37,490 nt of DNA from Devosia equisanguinis (GCA_945862355.1 CAMAYR010000013.1:1-37490); one strand, 5' to 3'. Numbered from the stretch's first letter, positions 23,212 through 31,885 are shown. Translations and numbers: made by a program. Notes: a model not told the origin generated them from the sequence alone.

Positions 23212-24092
23212 TGCGCGAAGCCTCCCAAGCGCCTGTAGACCTGATGCGCGACGACGAAATCGTTGTGGTCGATGCCGAGGCCACGGCAGGCGTTCATCAA
23301 CTCGTTTGCGGCAGCCGCGAGCGGCACGGGCTGGCCGAGCTTACGGGCGAGATCGAGGGCCAGCACCATGTCCTTCTGCTGCAGCGTCACGTCCGCGAGC
23401 GGCTTTTCTGGCATGTTGCCTTCCACGATGAACGGCCCGCGATAGCCGATGACGGGAGACGCCGCGACGCTCTTCAGGATGGCATCTACCGCCGCTGCGC
23501 GATCGACGCCGCCCTTCTCGGCGAGAGCGACGGCCTCGCCGAAGCAGATGATCTCGACCATCAGCAGCAGGTTGACGGAGATCTTCATGGTCGTCGCCAT
23601 GCCGGACGGCCCGATGTAGCTGACCTTCGGCCCGATGGCGCCCAGCATGTCCTTCACGCGCTCGAAGGCCGCCTTGTCGCCGCCGATCATGATCGAGGCC
23701 TGGCCCGCCTTCACCGTGACGGGGCTGCCCGAAATCGGCCCGTCTAGAAAGATGCGACCGGCCTCCGCAAACGCGGCCGCGCATTCGCGGGTGACCTCCG
23801 GATTGATCGTCGACATGTCGATGTGGATCGAGCCGGCGGCCAGTCCTTCCAGCACGCCGTCGTTACCCATCGTGCAGGTCTTTACCGCGGTGCCGTCCGT
23901 CAGACAGGAGAAGGTGACCTCGCTCGCGGCGGCCACCTCGCGTGGCGTGTCGGCCCAGGCCATGCCGCCGGCGATCAGCTCCGATGCCTTCGCATTCGTG
24001 CGGTTCCAGCCGGTCACCGAATGACCCGCCGCCATCAGGCGCGGCACGATGAGCGAGCCCATGTCGCCCAGTCCGATGAAGCCGAGCTTCAT
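23208..24092 (-). CDS. NAD(P)-dependent beta-hydroxyacid dehydrogenase family oxidoreductase
   Basis: A 294-residue protein of the 3-hydroxyisobutyrate dehydrogenase / tartronate semialdehyde reductase family. The Rossmann motif GLGDMG is at 7-12, the substrate motif FLDGPISGSPVTVKAG at 115-130, and the catalytic Lys170 lies in TMKISVNLLL. The substrate is a small beta-hydroxyacid or its semialdehyde; the exact one is unknown. GGGAGG precedes the ATG at 24092; the upstream in-frame extension is not coding-like. It leads a minus-strand operon with the cupin, the broken amidohydrolase and the hydratase, and is divergent from the hydantoinase A gene. Confidence 0.9.
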   Translation of the reverse strand: MKLGFIGLGDMGSLIVPRLMAAGHSVTGWNRTNAKASELIAGGMAWADTPREVAAASEVTFSCLTDGTAVKTCTMGNDGVLEGLAAGSIHIDMSTINPEVTRECAAAFAEAGRIFLDGPISGSPVTVKAGQASIMIGGDKAAFERVKDMLGAIGPKVSYIGPSGMATTMKISVNLLLMVEIICFGEAVALAEKGGVDRAAAVDAILKSVAASPVIGYRGPFIVEGNMPEKPLADVTLQQKDMVLALDLARKLGQPVPLAAAANELMNACRGLGIDHNDFVVAHQVYRRLGGFAQ

Positions 24093-24169
24093 GTGACGTC
24101 CTCCCGACCTTGGTTTTCTACGCCCCGCTGACGCTAGCGCGAACCCGTGCGCCTCATCCGCAGGGCGAT

Positions 24170-24181
24170 GCAAACGTTTGC
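24170..24181. promoter_or_regulatory. LacI-family operator-like palindrome
   Basis: GCAAACGTTTGC is a perfect 12-bp palindrome with the central CG and AAACGTTT core typical of LacI/PurR/CcpA-family operators. It lies 78 bp upstream of the dehydrogenase ATG and 168 bp upstream of the hydantoinase A ATG, in the divergent control region. No LacI-family gene is in this window. Confidence 0.55.
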
Positions 24182-24348
24182 CACGGCGTACTTTCTGCTG
24201 CAAGTGCGCTTGGCCGGTGCGCATCGGTGCGGCTGTCGGCTGCTTGCATTTCGCATCACTTGCCCTCAGGTTCGGCGCACTTTCGCGACATGCGAGGCAA
24301 CCCGTCGCTGAATTGATGCAACGACGGAATTGGGAGTGAACGCGATCC

Positions 24349-26502
24349 ATGTCTGCGCGCTATCGCCTTGGTGTCGACGTCGGCGGCACACATACTGACC
24401 TCGTGCTGCTCGATGCGGCGACGGGTGAGTTGATGGTCGAGAAAGTCTCGAGCACGCCCGCCAATCCCGCGCTCGGCGTGCTCGATGGGGTGTCGCGCTT
24501 CATCGCGCGCGGCATCCAGCCCGGCGACATCGAGTTCTTCGCGCACGGCACGACGATTACGACCAACGCGCTGCTGGAGATGCGTGGCGCCCGGGTCGGC
24601 CTGCTCATCACGAAGGGCTTTCGCGCGGTGCAGGAGGTCGGCCAACAGGCGCGCGACGGCAATCTGTTCGACTATTTCTACCGCAAGCCCGAGCCGATCG
24701 CGCCGCAGAGCCGCACGCGCGAGGTATCGGAGCGCGTCGACTGGCAGGGCAACGTGCTGGTGCCACTCGACGAGGCCGACGTGCGCCGAGCCGCGCGCGA
24801 GTTGAAAGCGGCCGGCGTCGCCTCGGTCGCGGTCTGCTACCTGTTCTCCTACATGCATCCCCGCCACGAGGCGCGCACGCGGGCGATCCTGCGCGAGGAG
24901 ATGCCGGGCGTCTGCGTTTCGCTGTCCTCCGAGGTGCTGCCGCGCATCCGCGAATGGTCGCGCCTGTCGACGACGCTGCTCAATGCCTATCTCGAGCCGG
25001 TGATGGTGATGTACATCGGCGACCTCGGCAAAGGTCTCGACGAAAAGGGCGTCACGACCGGCCAGCGCTTCCTGATGCAATCGAACGGCGGAGTGATGCC
25101 GTTTTCCGCAGCGGTTGCCGGCGGCAAGACCGTGCACACGCTGTTCTCGGGCCCCGCCGCCGGCGCGAAGGCGGCGGCGCATCTCGACGCCGTCGGTTGC
25201 GGTAGCGAAGCGCACCGCACCGTTCCGCGGGGCACCGGTGCGGTACGCGCTGACACGCTACCGCACACCACGGCGCAACCTGCAGGCCTCGTTACACTCG
25301 ACATGGGCGGCACGTCAGCCGACATCGCCTTCATCGAGAATGGTTTGCCGCTCGAGACCACCGAGAGCGTGATCGCACGGCGCCAGATCGACGTGCCCGC
25401 ACTCGACATGACGACCATCTCCGCTGGCGGCGGCTCGATCGCCGGCGTGGACGGTGGCGGTTTCCTCACCGTCGGCCCCCACAGCGCCGGAGCATCGCCC
25501 GGACCCGCCTGCTACGGACGCGGCGGCGAGCGGCCGACCGTCACCGACGCCGATGTCGTCTGCGGCTTTCTCAACCCCGACTATTTTCTCGGCGGCAACC
25601 AGAGGCTAGACGTGGCGGCCGCCCGTCGTGCCATAGAAACGCATGTCGCGGGCAAGCTCGGCATGACCGCGCTGGAGGCGGCGGAAGGCATCCGGCGCAT
25701 CGTCGACATGCGCATGGCCGACGAGGTGCGGGTGTTCGCGGCCAAGCGCGGCGTCGATCTGACGAGCTTCACGCTATTGCCGTTCGGTGGCGCGGGTGCG
25801 GTCCATGCAGCGGCGGTGGCCGAGGAACTCGCCATGCGCCGCATTCTCGTGCCGCCACGGCCCGGCGCCTTCTCCGCGCTGGGCCTGCTTTGCACCGACG
25901 TGGTCCACGACTACATCCGCTCCGGCCTGAAGCCGCTCTCCGAGGTCGCGCCAGCAGAGGCTGAAGCGATATTCGCCGAGCTGGAGGACAAGGCGCGCGC
26001 CGAACTCGCCGCAGAAGGAATGGCCGGCGCCGACGTCGTCGTGAAACGCGAACTCGACATGCGCTACACCGGCCAGGGCTACGAGCTGCGCACGCCGCTC
26101 GAAAGTCGTCAGGCCGCCCTCGACCGGGACGCGCTGGCAGCCGCGCGCGAGCGCTTCGATGTCCGCCATGCCCAGATCCACGGTCACTCCGCCAAAGACC
26201 GCCTGGTCGAGATCGTGAGCTATCGCCTGCGCGTCAGTGTGCCGGTGCCGAAGTACCAGCCGCGCGCAGCGCCCGCGCCGATAAGGCCGCGCCCCGTCGC
26301 CGATGCCGTAAAGGGCACGCGCGAAGTCTATTTCCACGCACGGGCCGCAACCACCGCTACCGTCTACGAGCGCGACCGCCTCGATATCGGCTCTATCGTC
26401 GAAGGCCCCGCCATCGTCGAGCAGTTCGACGCCACCACCGTCATTCCGCCGGGCTGGAGCAGCCACGTGGACGGCTACGGCAACCTCGTACTGGAGCGGT
26501 AG
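24349..26502 (+). CDS. Hydantoinase A / 5-oxoprolinase family protein
   Basis: A 717-residue HyuA-type protein (N-methylhydantoinase A / 5-oxoprolinase alpha). Such enzymes use ATP to open hydantoin, oxoproline or related rings, or carboxylate acetone-like substrates. The N-terminal phosphate loop GVDVGGTHTDLVLLD is at 8-22, HGTTITTNALLE at 67-78, the QSNGG segment at 244-248, the second nucleotide loop LDMGGTSADIAF at 317-328, and GPHSAGASPGPACYGRGG further on. Residues about 284-311 are an insertion carrying a 66-bp palindrome. The usual HyuB partner is not adjacent. GGGAGTGA precedes the ATG. It is divergent from the dehydrogenase operon. Confidence 0.92.
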   Translation: MSARYRLGVDVGGTHTDLVLLDAATGELMVEKVSSTPANPALGVLDGVSRFIARGIQPGDIEFFAHGTTITTNALLEMRGARVGLLITKGFRAVQEVGQQARDGNLFDYFYRKPEPIAPQSRTREVSERVDWQGNVLVPLDEADVRRAARELKAAGVASVAVCYLFSYMHPRHEARTRAILREEMPGVCVSLSSEVLPRIREWSRLSTTLLNAYLEPVMVMYIGDLGKGLDEKGVTTGQRFLMQSNGGVMPFSAAVAGGKTVHTLFSGPAAGAKAAAHLDAVGCGSEAHRTVPRGTGAVRADTLPHTTAQPAGLVTLDMGGTSADIAFIENGLPLETTESVIARRQIDVPALDMTTISAGGGSIAGVDGGGFLTVGPHSAGASPGPACYGRGGERPTVTDADVVCGFLNPDYFLGGNQRLDVAAARRAIETHVAGKLGMTALEAAEGIRRIVDMRMADEVRVFAAKRGVDLTSFTLLPFGGAGAVHAAAVAEELAMRRILVPPRPGAFSALGLLCTDVVHDYIRSGLKPLSEVAPAEAEAIFAELEDKARAELAAEGMAGADVVVKRELDMRYTGQGYELRTPLESRQAALDRDALAAARERFDVRHAQIHGHSAKDRLVEIVSYRLRVSVPVPKYQPRAAPAPIRPRPVADAVKGTREVYFHARAATTATVYERDRLDIGSIVEGPAIVEQFDATTVIPPGWSSHVDGYGNLVLER
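25199..25264. repeat. 66-bp palindrome inside the hydantoinase A gene
   Basis: Outer arms GCGGTAGCG (25199-25207) and CGCTACCGC (25256-25264) are perfectly complementary. Inner arms pair 25210-25213 with 25247-25250 and 25214-25222 with 25236-25244. The loop is 13 nt. The length equals 22 codons, and the insert is open in frame, encoding residues 284-305 (CGSEAHR to ADTLP), which have no counterpart in usual family members. It looks like an inserted palindromic element within a coding region. Confidence 0.7.
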
Positions 26503-26697
26503 GTCCCCGATGCCGTAGCGCGCGCTTGCCCTATTCGTACCGATCGAGCGCGTCGATGACCCAGGCACAGGGCGTGATCGCCGGCATGTTCATTTGCACT
26601 TGCCCAGAACAACTGGGGGAGCCGGGTCCATCCGCCTTCATCCCGCCCGCCGAATCAGTGTTGGCTTGTCCGGGCAACCTTTTGGCCGGAGAGTGTC

Positions 26698-27684
26698 ATG
26701 GATCGCGTCGTCAGGAAGTCGCGGGCGGGGGCTGAGAGCCTTGCGCCTGTCCGCCGCAAAACTAGCCGCGCCGAGGCCGAGCGGGTGGTGCCAGCACCCA
26801 AGCGGGCGGAAGCCCGGCCGGCCTACGAGAAAAAAACCATCGCGCTCGTCTACGACTTCGACGGCACGCTGTGCCCGCGCCCGATGCAGGAGTACGCGTT
26901 CCTGCCCAAGATCGGCGTCGATGCGACGGCGTTCTGGAAGGAATCGAACCGCGTCGCGCTAGAGCAAGGCGCCGATCCGCTCATCACCTACATGCACCTG
27001 CTCTACAAGAAGGCGAAGGCCGCCGGCATTCGCATCGACCGCGCCGACCTCGTCGCGCAGGGCCGCAAGGTGGAGTTGTTCCCCGGCGTCGAAAAATGGT
27101 TCGACGAGATCGACGCCTACATCGCCGATCGCGACCACGGCGAGCACGTCGTCGTGCGCCACTACCTGATCTCCTCGGGCCTCGCCGAGATCATCGAGGG
27201 CACGCCGATCTACAAGCGCTTCCACAACGTTTTCGCGTCCGAGTACTGGTTCGACGCCTACGACCTGCCCTACCCGAAGCGCGTCATCACCGACACCGGC
27301 AAGACGCAATACCTGTTCCGCATCAACAAGGGTGTCGAGAACCTCGCCCACTCGATCAACCAGCACATGCCCGAGAACGTGCGCCCGGTCCCGTTCTCTC
27401 ACATGATCTACTTCGGCGACGGCGACACCGACGTGCCCTCGATGGCCGTGATGAAAAAGAGCGGCGGCCACGCCATTGCCGTGCACGGGCCGGGCAAGTC
27501 GAAGACCAAAGGCATGGAGCTGTTCAAGGCTGGCCGCTGCGATTTCATCGCTAGCGCCGACTATCGCCGCGACAGCGAGCTGTGGCGCCGCACTTGCCTG
27601 CTCATCGACCGCATGCTCGCCGACATCCGCGTCGAGGAGGAGATCTGGCGCCTCGGCCGCGAGCTCGCCCGCAGGCCGGGGTGA
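26698..27684 (+). CDS. HAD-superfamily phosphatase-like hydrolase
   Basis: A 328-residue protein. After a basic, low-complexity N terminus (1-45), HAD motif I is VYDFDGTLCP (51-60, nucleophile Asp53 and acid Asp55), motif II LISSGLAE (157-164), motif III Lys201 in DTGKTQ, and motif IV YFGDGDTDVPSM (238-249). The large insert between motifs I and II is a helical cap of the phosphoserine-phosphatase type. The substrate is unknown. GGAGAG lies before the ATG. It is 195 bp after the hydantoinase A gene and need not be in the same operon. Confidence 0.88.
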   Translation: MDRVVRKSRAGAESLAPVRRKTSRAEAERVVPAPKRAEARPAYEKKTIALVYDFDGTLCPRPMQEYAFLPKIGVDATAFWKESNRVALEQGADPLITYMHLLYKKAKAAGIRIDRADLVAQGRKVELFPGVEKWFDEIDAYIADRDHGEHVVVRHYLISSGLAEIIEGTPIYKRFHNVFASEYWFDAYDLPYPKRVITDTGKTQYLFRINKGVENLAHSINQHMPENVRPVPFSHMIYFGDGDTDVPSMAVMKKSGGHAIAVHGPGKSKTKGMELFKAGRCDFIASADYRRDSELWRRTCLLIDRMLADIRVEEEIWRLGRELARRPG

Positions 27685-27827
27685 GGCAGGCGCCATTTTG
27701 GCGGCCTTGCTCGCCCAATCTTTTGGCTCTCTGCACTGGCAATAGGCAAGGCGGCCTATGGATCGGGTGCGCCGATCACGGGATAACTGCTGCTGGATCA
27801 ACCGCGAGCGCAGCAGAGCCTTCGCGC

Positions 27828-28244
27828 ATGAGCGAACCTACCACGACATCCGCCAGCCGCCCGCTCGTCATCCTCATCGAGGACGACGATCGGGTTGCGC
27901 CGGCTTTGGCCATGCTGATCGAGGACTGGGGCTTCGAGTGCGCTGCCGTGCGCACGCCAGTCGCCGCGCGCGATCTTCTGGGCTCCCGCGTCGATCAGGC
28001 CATCGCTATCATCGCTGATATGTCGCGCAACGATGCCTTCACCGGCCGCCGCAGCGCCGATGCGATAACCAACGCGCTGGGGGCAGCCATCCCGCGGATC
28101 GTCACGACCAACGAGCCCGGCTTGGCCAGCGCCCACGGCTTTTCGGTGGTGCTTGCAAAGCCTTACGATCCTGAGGAGCTTCGCAAGTGGCTTTGGGCGC
28201 GGGCCACGACAAAGAAGCGCCGCTGCGCCTCCAAGAGCCGCTGA
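27828..28244 (+). CDS. Stand-alone receiver (CheY-like) domain protein
   Basis: A 138-residue response-regulator receiver without output domain. ILIEDDDRVAP (15-25) holds the acidic pocket, Asp64 in IIADMSRN is the likely phosphoacceptor, Thr93/Thr94 in IVTTNEPG fits the conserved Thr/Ser, and Lys111 in LAKPYDPEEL is the conserved Lys. A basic tail (KKRRCASKSR) follows. The start at 27828 has a poor binding site; it was chosen because the domain begins just after. No histidine kinase is near. It could be a phosphate sink or a phosphorelay shuttle. Confidence 0.78.
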   Translation: MSEPTTTSASRPLVILIEDDDRVAPALAMLIEDWGFECAAVRTPVAARDLLGSRVDQAIAIIADMSRNDAFTGRRSADAITNALGAAIPRIVTTNEPGLASAHGFSVVLAKPYDPEELRKWLWARATTKKRRCASKSR

Positions 28245-28317
28245 GCGGTAATCGCGAGCCGACGAGAGCGGATCTGCCGCGCCGGCTGCGCGACAGGAGG
28301 CGCTGGGTTCTCGGCGT

Positions 28318-29091
28318 CTACGCCGGCCGATACCAGGACGGCTTGCGCTTCTCCATCAGGGCTGCAATGCCCTCTCGGGCCTCGGGCGATCGGAACGTGT
28401 CGTTGCGGACGTGGTGGTCGTGGGCACGGGCCATTTCCTCGCGGATCGCTGGATAGGCATCGCTCAAATGGGCCTTCACCTGGGCCTGGGCCGAGGGCGC
28501 ACCGTGCATGAAGGCGTCGATGCAGTCGGCGAGGCGCGCGTCCAACGTGTCCTCGGCTGTCACCTCGTCGGCGAGCCCGATGCGCTGGGCGACAGCCGCG
28601 GGGATGCGCTCGCCGGACATCGCAAAGCGGCGATAGGCGCGGTAGCCCATCGCGCGCATCAGCGTCGGCGTCACGCCGATCGGAGCCACGCCGATACGCA
28701 CCTCGGGGATCGAGAAGAACGCCGTGTCGGTCGCGAGCACGAGATCGCAACAGGCGACGAGAGCAGCACTGCCGCCCGCACACGCGCCATGCACGACGGC
28801 AATCGTCGGCTTGGGGAAGTCGTCCAGCGCGATGAACAGCTCGATGAAGCCGGTGTGCTTCACCTCCCCGTGCGGCTCCTTGGGCGGCGTCACGTCGGCG
28901 CCGGCCGAGAAGTGCTTGCCGGCCCCGCGCAGGACGACCACGCGAACGGCCTCGTCGGCGGCCAGCACCGCCAGCGCCTCGGCGAACTCGCCCAGCATCT
29001 GCGGGTTGAACGCGTTGTAGTTTTGTGGCCGGTCGAGTGTCAGGGTCGCCACGCCGCGCGGCGAGATCTCGGAACGGATCGTCTCGGGCAT
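28318..29091 (-). CDS. Enoyl-CoA hydratase/isomerase family protein
   Basis: A 257-residue crotonase-family enzyme acting on acyl-CoA. The oxyanion segment is HFSAGADV (60-67) and the second loop HGACAGGSAALVACCDLVLA (101-120). The first catalytic Glu position is Ala110, whereas the second Glu is kept (Glu130 in SIPEVRIGV), a pattern found in isomerases and degradative hydratase-like enzymes. The specific substrate is unknown. GAGGAAA lies before the ATG at 29091. It is 68 bp downstream of the MoxR ATPase gene on the same strand. Confidence 0.88.
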   Translation of the reverse strand: MPETIRSEISPRGVATLTLDRPQNYNAFNPQMLGEFAEALAVLAADEAVRVVVLRGAGKHFSAGADVTPPKEPHGEVKHTGFIELFIALDDFPKPTIAVVHGACAGGSAALVACCDLVLATDTAFFSIPEVRIGVAPIGVTPTLMRAMGYRAYRRFAMSGERIPAAVAQRIGLADEVTAEDTLDARLADCIDAFMHGAPSAQAQVKAHLSDAYPAIREEMARAHDHHVRNDTFRSPEAREGIAALMEKRKPSWYRPA

Positions 29092-29159
29092 CGGTTTCCT
29101 CGCTTGGTTTGGAGCCGGTTTATCGCCGCGGCTTCGCTGAGCCTGCCCCGACCACAGTA

Positions 29160-30086
29160 TCACCCCGCCGCATCGGCGCGCGCCTTCCCCTTGACCTCCT
29201 CGATCAGGCGGGCGGCCTCGCTGCCCTGGATGCGGGCGATGTCGTCCTGGTATTTCAGCAGCGTGCCGAGCGTCGAATCCACCTTGGCAGGATCGAGCGC
29301 CACACAGTCGAGCGAGGCCAGCGCCTGCGCCCAGTTGATGCTCTCGGCGACGCCCGGCGTCTTGTAGAGGTCCATGCGGCGCAGACCCTGCACGAAGGCG
29401 ACGACCTGTCGCGTCAGCTCGGCTGCCGCCTCCGGCACCTTGAGCGACAGGATCTCGCGCTCACGGCCCGCGGTTGGAAAATCGATCCAGTGGTAGAAGC
29501 AGCGCCGTCGCACGGCGTCGTGGACTTCGCGTGTGCGGTTCGAGGTGAGGATCGTGATCGGTGGCTCCTTGGCCGCGATCACGCCGAGCTCTGGGATCGT
29601 GATCTGGTAGTCGCCGAGGATCTCGAGCAGGAACGCCTCGAACGGCTCGTCGGCGCGGTCGAGCTCGTCGATCAGCAGCACGGGGGAGCGGCCTTCAGCC
29701 GACAGTTCGAGCGCCTGCAACAAGGGGCGCTTCAACAGGTAGTCGCCCGAATAGATGTCGCGCTCCAGGGCTGAAGTCGACAGCCCCTCTCCGGCGGCTT
29801 CGGCGGCGCGGATGTGGATGAGCTGGCGGGAATAGTTCCACTCGTAGGCGGCGCTGGCGAGATCGAGCCCCTCGTAGCATTGCAGCCGGACGAGGGGACG
29901 TCCGAGCGTTTCAGCCAGCACCTTGGCAAGCTCCGTCTTGCCGGTGCCCGGCTCACCTTCGAGCAGCAGCGGCCGCTTCAGCTTCAGAGCGAGGAACGTC
30001 GAGGTGGCGAGCGCCTCGCCGGCGATGTAGCCGCCGCGGGCGAGCAGGGCGGCGGTCTCGGTTACGGAGGCGGGAAGATCGGACAT
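29160..30086 (-). CDS. MoxR-family AAA+ ATPase
   Basis: A 308-residue AAA+ ATPase of the MoxR/CoxD group, chaperone-like proteins that help mature metal-enzyme complexes. Walker A GEPGTGKT is at 44-51, Walker B VLLIDELDRAD at 136-146, sensor-1 in ILTSNRTREVHDAVRRRCFYHW. The usual partner with a von Willebrand A domain (CoxE type) is not next to it; the flanking genes are a crotonase (same strand) and a DUF35 gene (divergent). The target is unknown. The start at 30086 begins just before the domain; upstream sequence does not look coding. Confidence 0.9.
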   Translation of the reverse strand: MSDLPASVTETAALLARGGYIAGEALATSTFLALKLKRPLLLEGEPGTGKTELAKVLAETLGRPLVRLQCYEGLDLASAAYEWNYSRQLIHIRAAEAAGEGLSTSALERDIYSGDYLLKRPLLQALELSAEGRSPVLLIDELDRADEPFEAFLLEILGDYQITIPELGVIAAKEPPITILTSNRTREVHDAVRRRCFYHWIDFPTAGREREILSLKVPEAAAELTRQVVAFVQGLRRMDLYKTPGVAESINWAQALASLDCVALDPAKVDSTLGTLLKYQDDIARIQGSEAARLIEEVKGKARADAAG

Positions 30087-30229
30087 TGCAAGCTCGGGTC
30101 TGTGGATGGGACGGCGGGCGTGAGCGGGTGGCGCGACGAGCGGGGCGTCGTCCGGTTTGCCTGAAGCAGCGCGGGCGTGCAAGAATTCGGTGCCGTACCC
30201 AACCCTCATTCGCAGTTTGGACCGACCAA

Positions 30230-30670
30230 GTGAAGCAGCCTTCCACCAACATCGTGACCAACGAGGCCCTGGCCGATGCCGAGCCGCATTTCGTCGCGCC
30301 GGGCCTCGTCGATGCATCGGGGCCGCAGCCGCTTCTGATTTCGGGCAAGTGCAAGGCCTGCGGCGCGCTGAGTTTTCCCAAGGCCGAGGTCTGCCCGTCC
30401 TGCCTGTCGCAGGACATCGGCACCGCGCATCTGGCGAGCGACGGCGTGCTTTATTCCTTCGCCACGGTTCACCAGGCACCCAAGCATTGGATCGTTCCCT
30501 ATCATCTGGGCTACGTGGATCTCGCCGACGGCATTCGCGTGCTCGCCCACATCGAGGGTGAGCCGGTAATAGGCGGCACCGTGCGCCTCGCCCTCGGTCG
30601 CGTCGGCACGGGGCCGGATGGCTCTGCGCTGACGAGCTATGTGTTCAGCCCCGCGGGAGACGCCACATGA
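30230..30670 (+). CDS. DUF35 Zn-ribbon/OB-fold acyl-CoA-binding protein
   Basis: A 146-residue protein with a rubredoxin-like zinc ribbon (Cys41, Cys44, Cys55, Cys58 in CKACGALSFPKAEVCPSC) followed by an OB fold (DGVLYSFATVHQAP to the end), the DUF35 layout. Such proteins pair with thiolase-like enzymes and bring the acyl-CoA. The start is GTG at 30230, just before the family-like region; the frame is open further upstream, but that part is unlike the family. The stop overlaps the thiolase start (ATGA), supporting a two-subunit complex. Confidence 0.88.
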   Translation: MKQPSTNIVTNEALADAEPHFVAPGLVDASGPQPLLISGKCKACGALSFPKAEVCPSCLSQDIGTAHLASDGVLYSFATVHQAPKHWIVPYHLGYVDLADGIRVLAHIEGEPVIGGTVRLALGRVGTGPDGSALTSYVFSPAGDAT

Positions 30671-31806
30671 GCACGGTCCACGTTCTCGGCACGGGCATGA
30701 TCCCGTTCGGCAAGTTCCCCGACCGCACGCTCGCGGAGATCGGCTGGCCGTCGTTGCGCGAGGCGATACTGGAGGCGGACATTGCGCCAGCCTCGATCGA
30801 CGCCATCTACTGCGGCACGGCGCTGGGCGGCATGATGGCTGGGCAGCGCGTGGCCAAGGCGCTGGGCCTTTCCGGCATGCCCATCGTCAACGTCGAGAAC
30901 GCCTGCTCGTCGTCGTCGTCGGCCATCGCGCAGGCGTGCAACGCGATCGCGGCGGGCAAGTTCGACACGATCGCCGTCGTCGGCGTGGAGAAGCTGACCA
31001 AGTTCGGCGGCGGCACGCTGCCGCTCGAGACCGAAGACTGGGAGGTCGGCCAGGGCATGATCATGCCCGCGCTCTATGCCATGCGCGCCAACCGCTACAT
31101 GCACGAGTTCGGTCTCACTGCGCGCCAGCTCGGCGAGGTGTCGGTGAAGGCGCACGACCACGGCGCGCTGAACCCCCAAGCACAGATCAGGAAGCGCGTG
31201 ACCATCGAGGAGGTGATGGCCGCACGCCCCGTCGCCGGCCCGTTCACGCTGTGGCACTGCTGCCCGACGGGCGACGGCTCGGCGGCTCTGATCCTGGCGT
31301 CGGATAAGGTGGCGCGGAAGGTGAAGCCCGGCGCGGTGCGCATCACCGCTTCGGAGGTGACCTCGGGCAAGTACACCAACGGTTACCGCGACATGACGGT
31401 CGCCGAGTTGACCGTGCGTGGCAGTCACGAGGCCTACGAGTTGGCCGGCATCGGACCCGACGACATCGACGTGGCGGAGATCCACGACGCCTTCACCATC
31501 GCCGAGCTGATGTACTACGAGGCGTTCGGCTGGGCGAAGAAGGGCGAAGCCTACGCCCTGCTTTCGTCGGGGGCGACATCGCTCGGCGGCAAGATCCCGG
31601 TGAACCCGTCGGGAGGGCTGCTCTCGCGCGGCCATCCGGTCGGTGCGACGGGGGCGGCACAAGCCGTCGAGATCGTGCGCCAACTCGAGGGCCGCGCCGG
31701 CAAGCATCAGGTCGCCGGCGCGAAGGTCGGCCTCACGCACGCCACCGGCGGTGGCATCGCCGGCTTCGACCATGGCGCGTGCTCGATCCACATTTTCGCG
31801 AAGTAG
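30667..31806 (+). CDS. Thiolase family (SCP-x type) acetyl-CoA acetyltransferase-like protein
   Basis: A 379-residue thiolase-fold enzyme. The nucleophile Cys80 lies in VENACSSSSSA, the conserved His is in VAEIHDAFTIAELMYYE, and the C-terminal motif is NPSGGLLSRGHPVGATG. It is of the SCP2-thiolase branch, which with DUF35 partners catalyses thiolytic or retro-aldol cleavage of branched or sterol-type acyl-CoA, or condensation. Which of these applies cannot be read. It is translationally coupled to the DUF35 gene. Confidence 0.92.
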   Translation: MSTVHVLGTGMIPFGKFPDRTLAEIGWPSLREAILEADIAPASIDAIYCGTALGGMMAGQRVAKALGLSGMPIVNVENACSSSSSAIAQACNAIAAGKFDTIAVVGVEKLTKFGGGTLPLETEDWEVGQGMIMPALYAMRANRYMHEFGLTARQLGEVSVKAHDHGALNPQAQIRKRVTIEEVMAARPVAGPFTLWHCCPTGDGSAALILASDKVARKVKPGAVRITASEVTSGKYTNGYRDMTVAELTVRGSHEAYELAGIGPDDIDVAEIHDAFTIAELMYYEAFGWAKKGEAYALLSSGATSLGGKIPVNPSGGLLSRGHPVGATGAAQAVEIVRQLEGRAGKHQVAGAKVGLTHATGGGIAGFDHGACSIHIFAK

Positions 31807-31885
31807 AGATGGGGCGGGAGGACGGTAGGTTGCGGGCGCAGATGCCGACAATCAGGATTCGTGCGCTTTGCTTGCTCGGCCTTCA

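Noticed and set aside
30637-31851. A 404-codon minus-strand frame opposite the thiolase
   Set aside because: It is the antisense shadow of a clear thiolase gene, low-complexity and Arg/Ala/Asp-rich.
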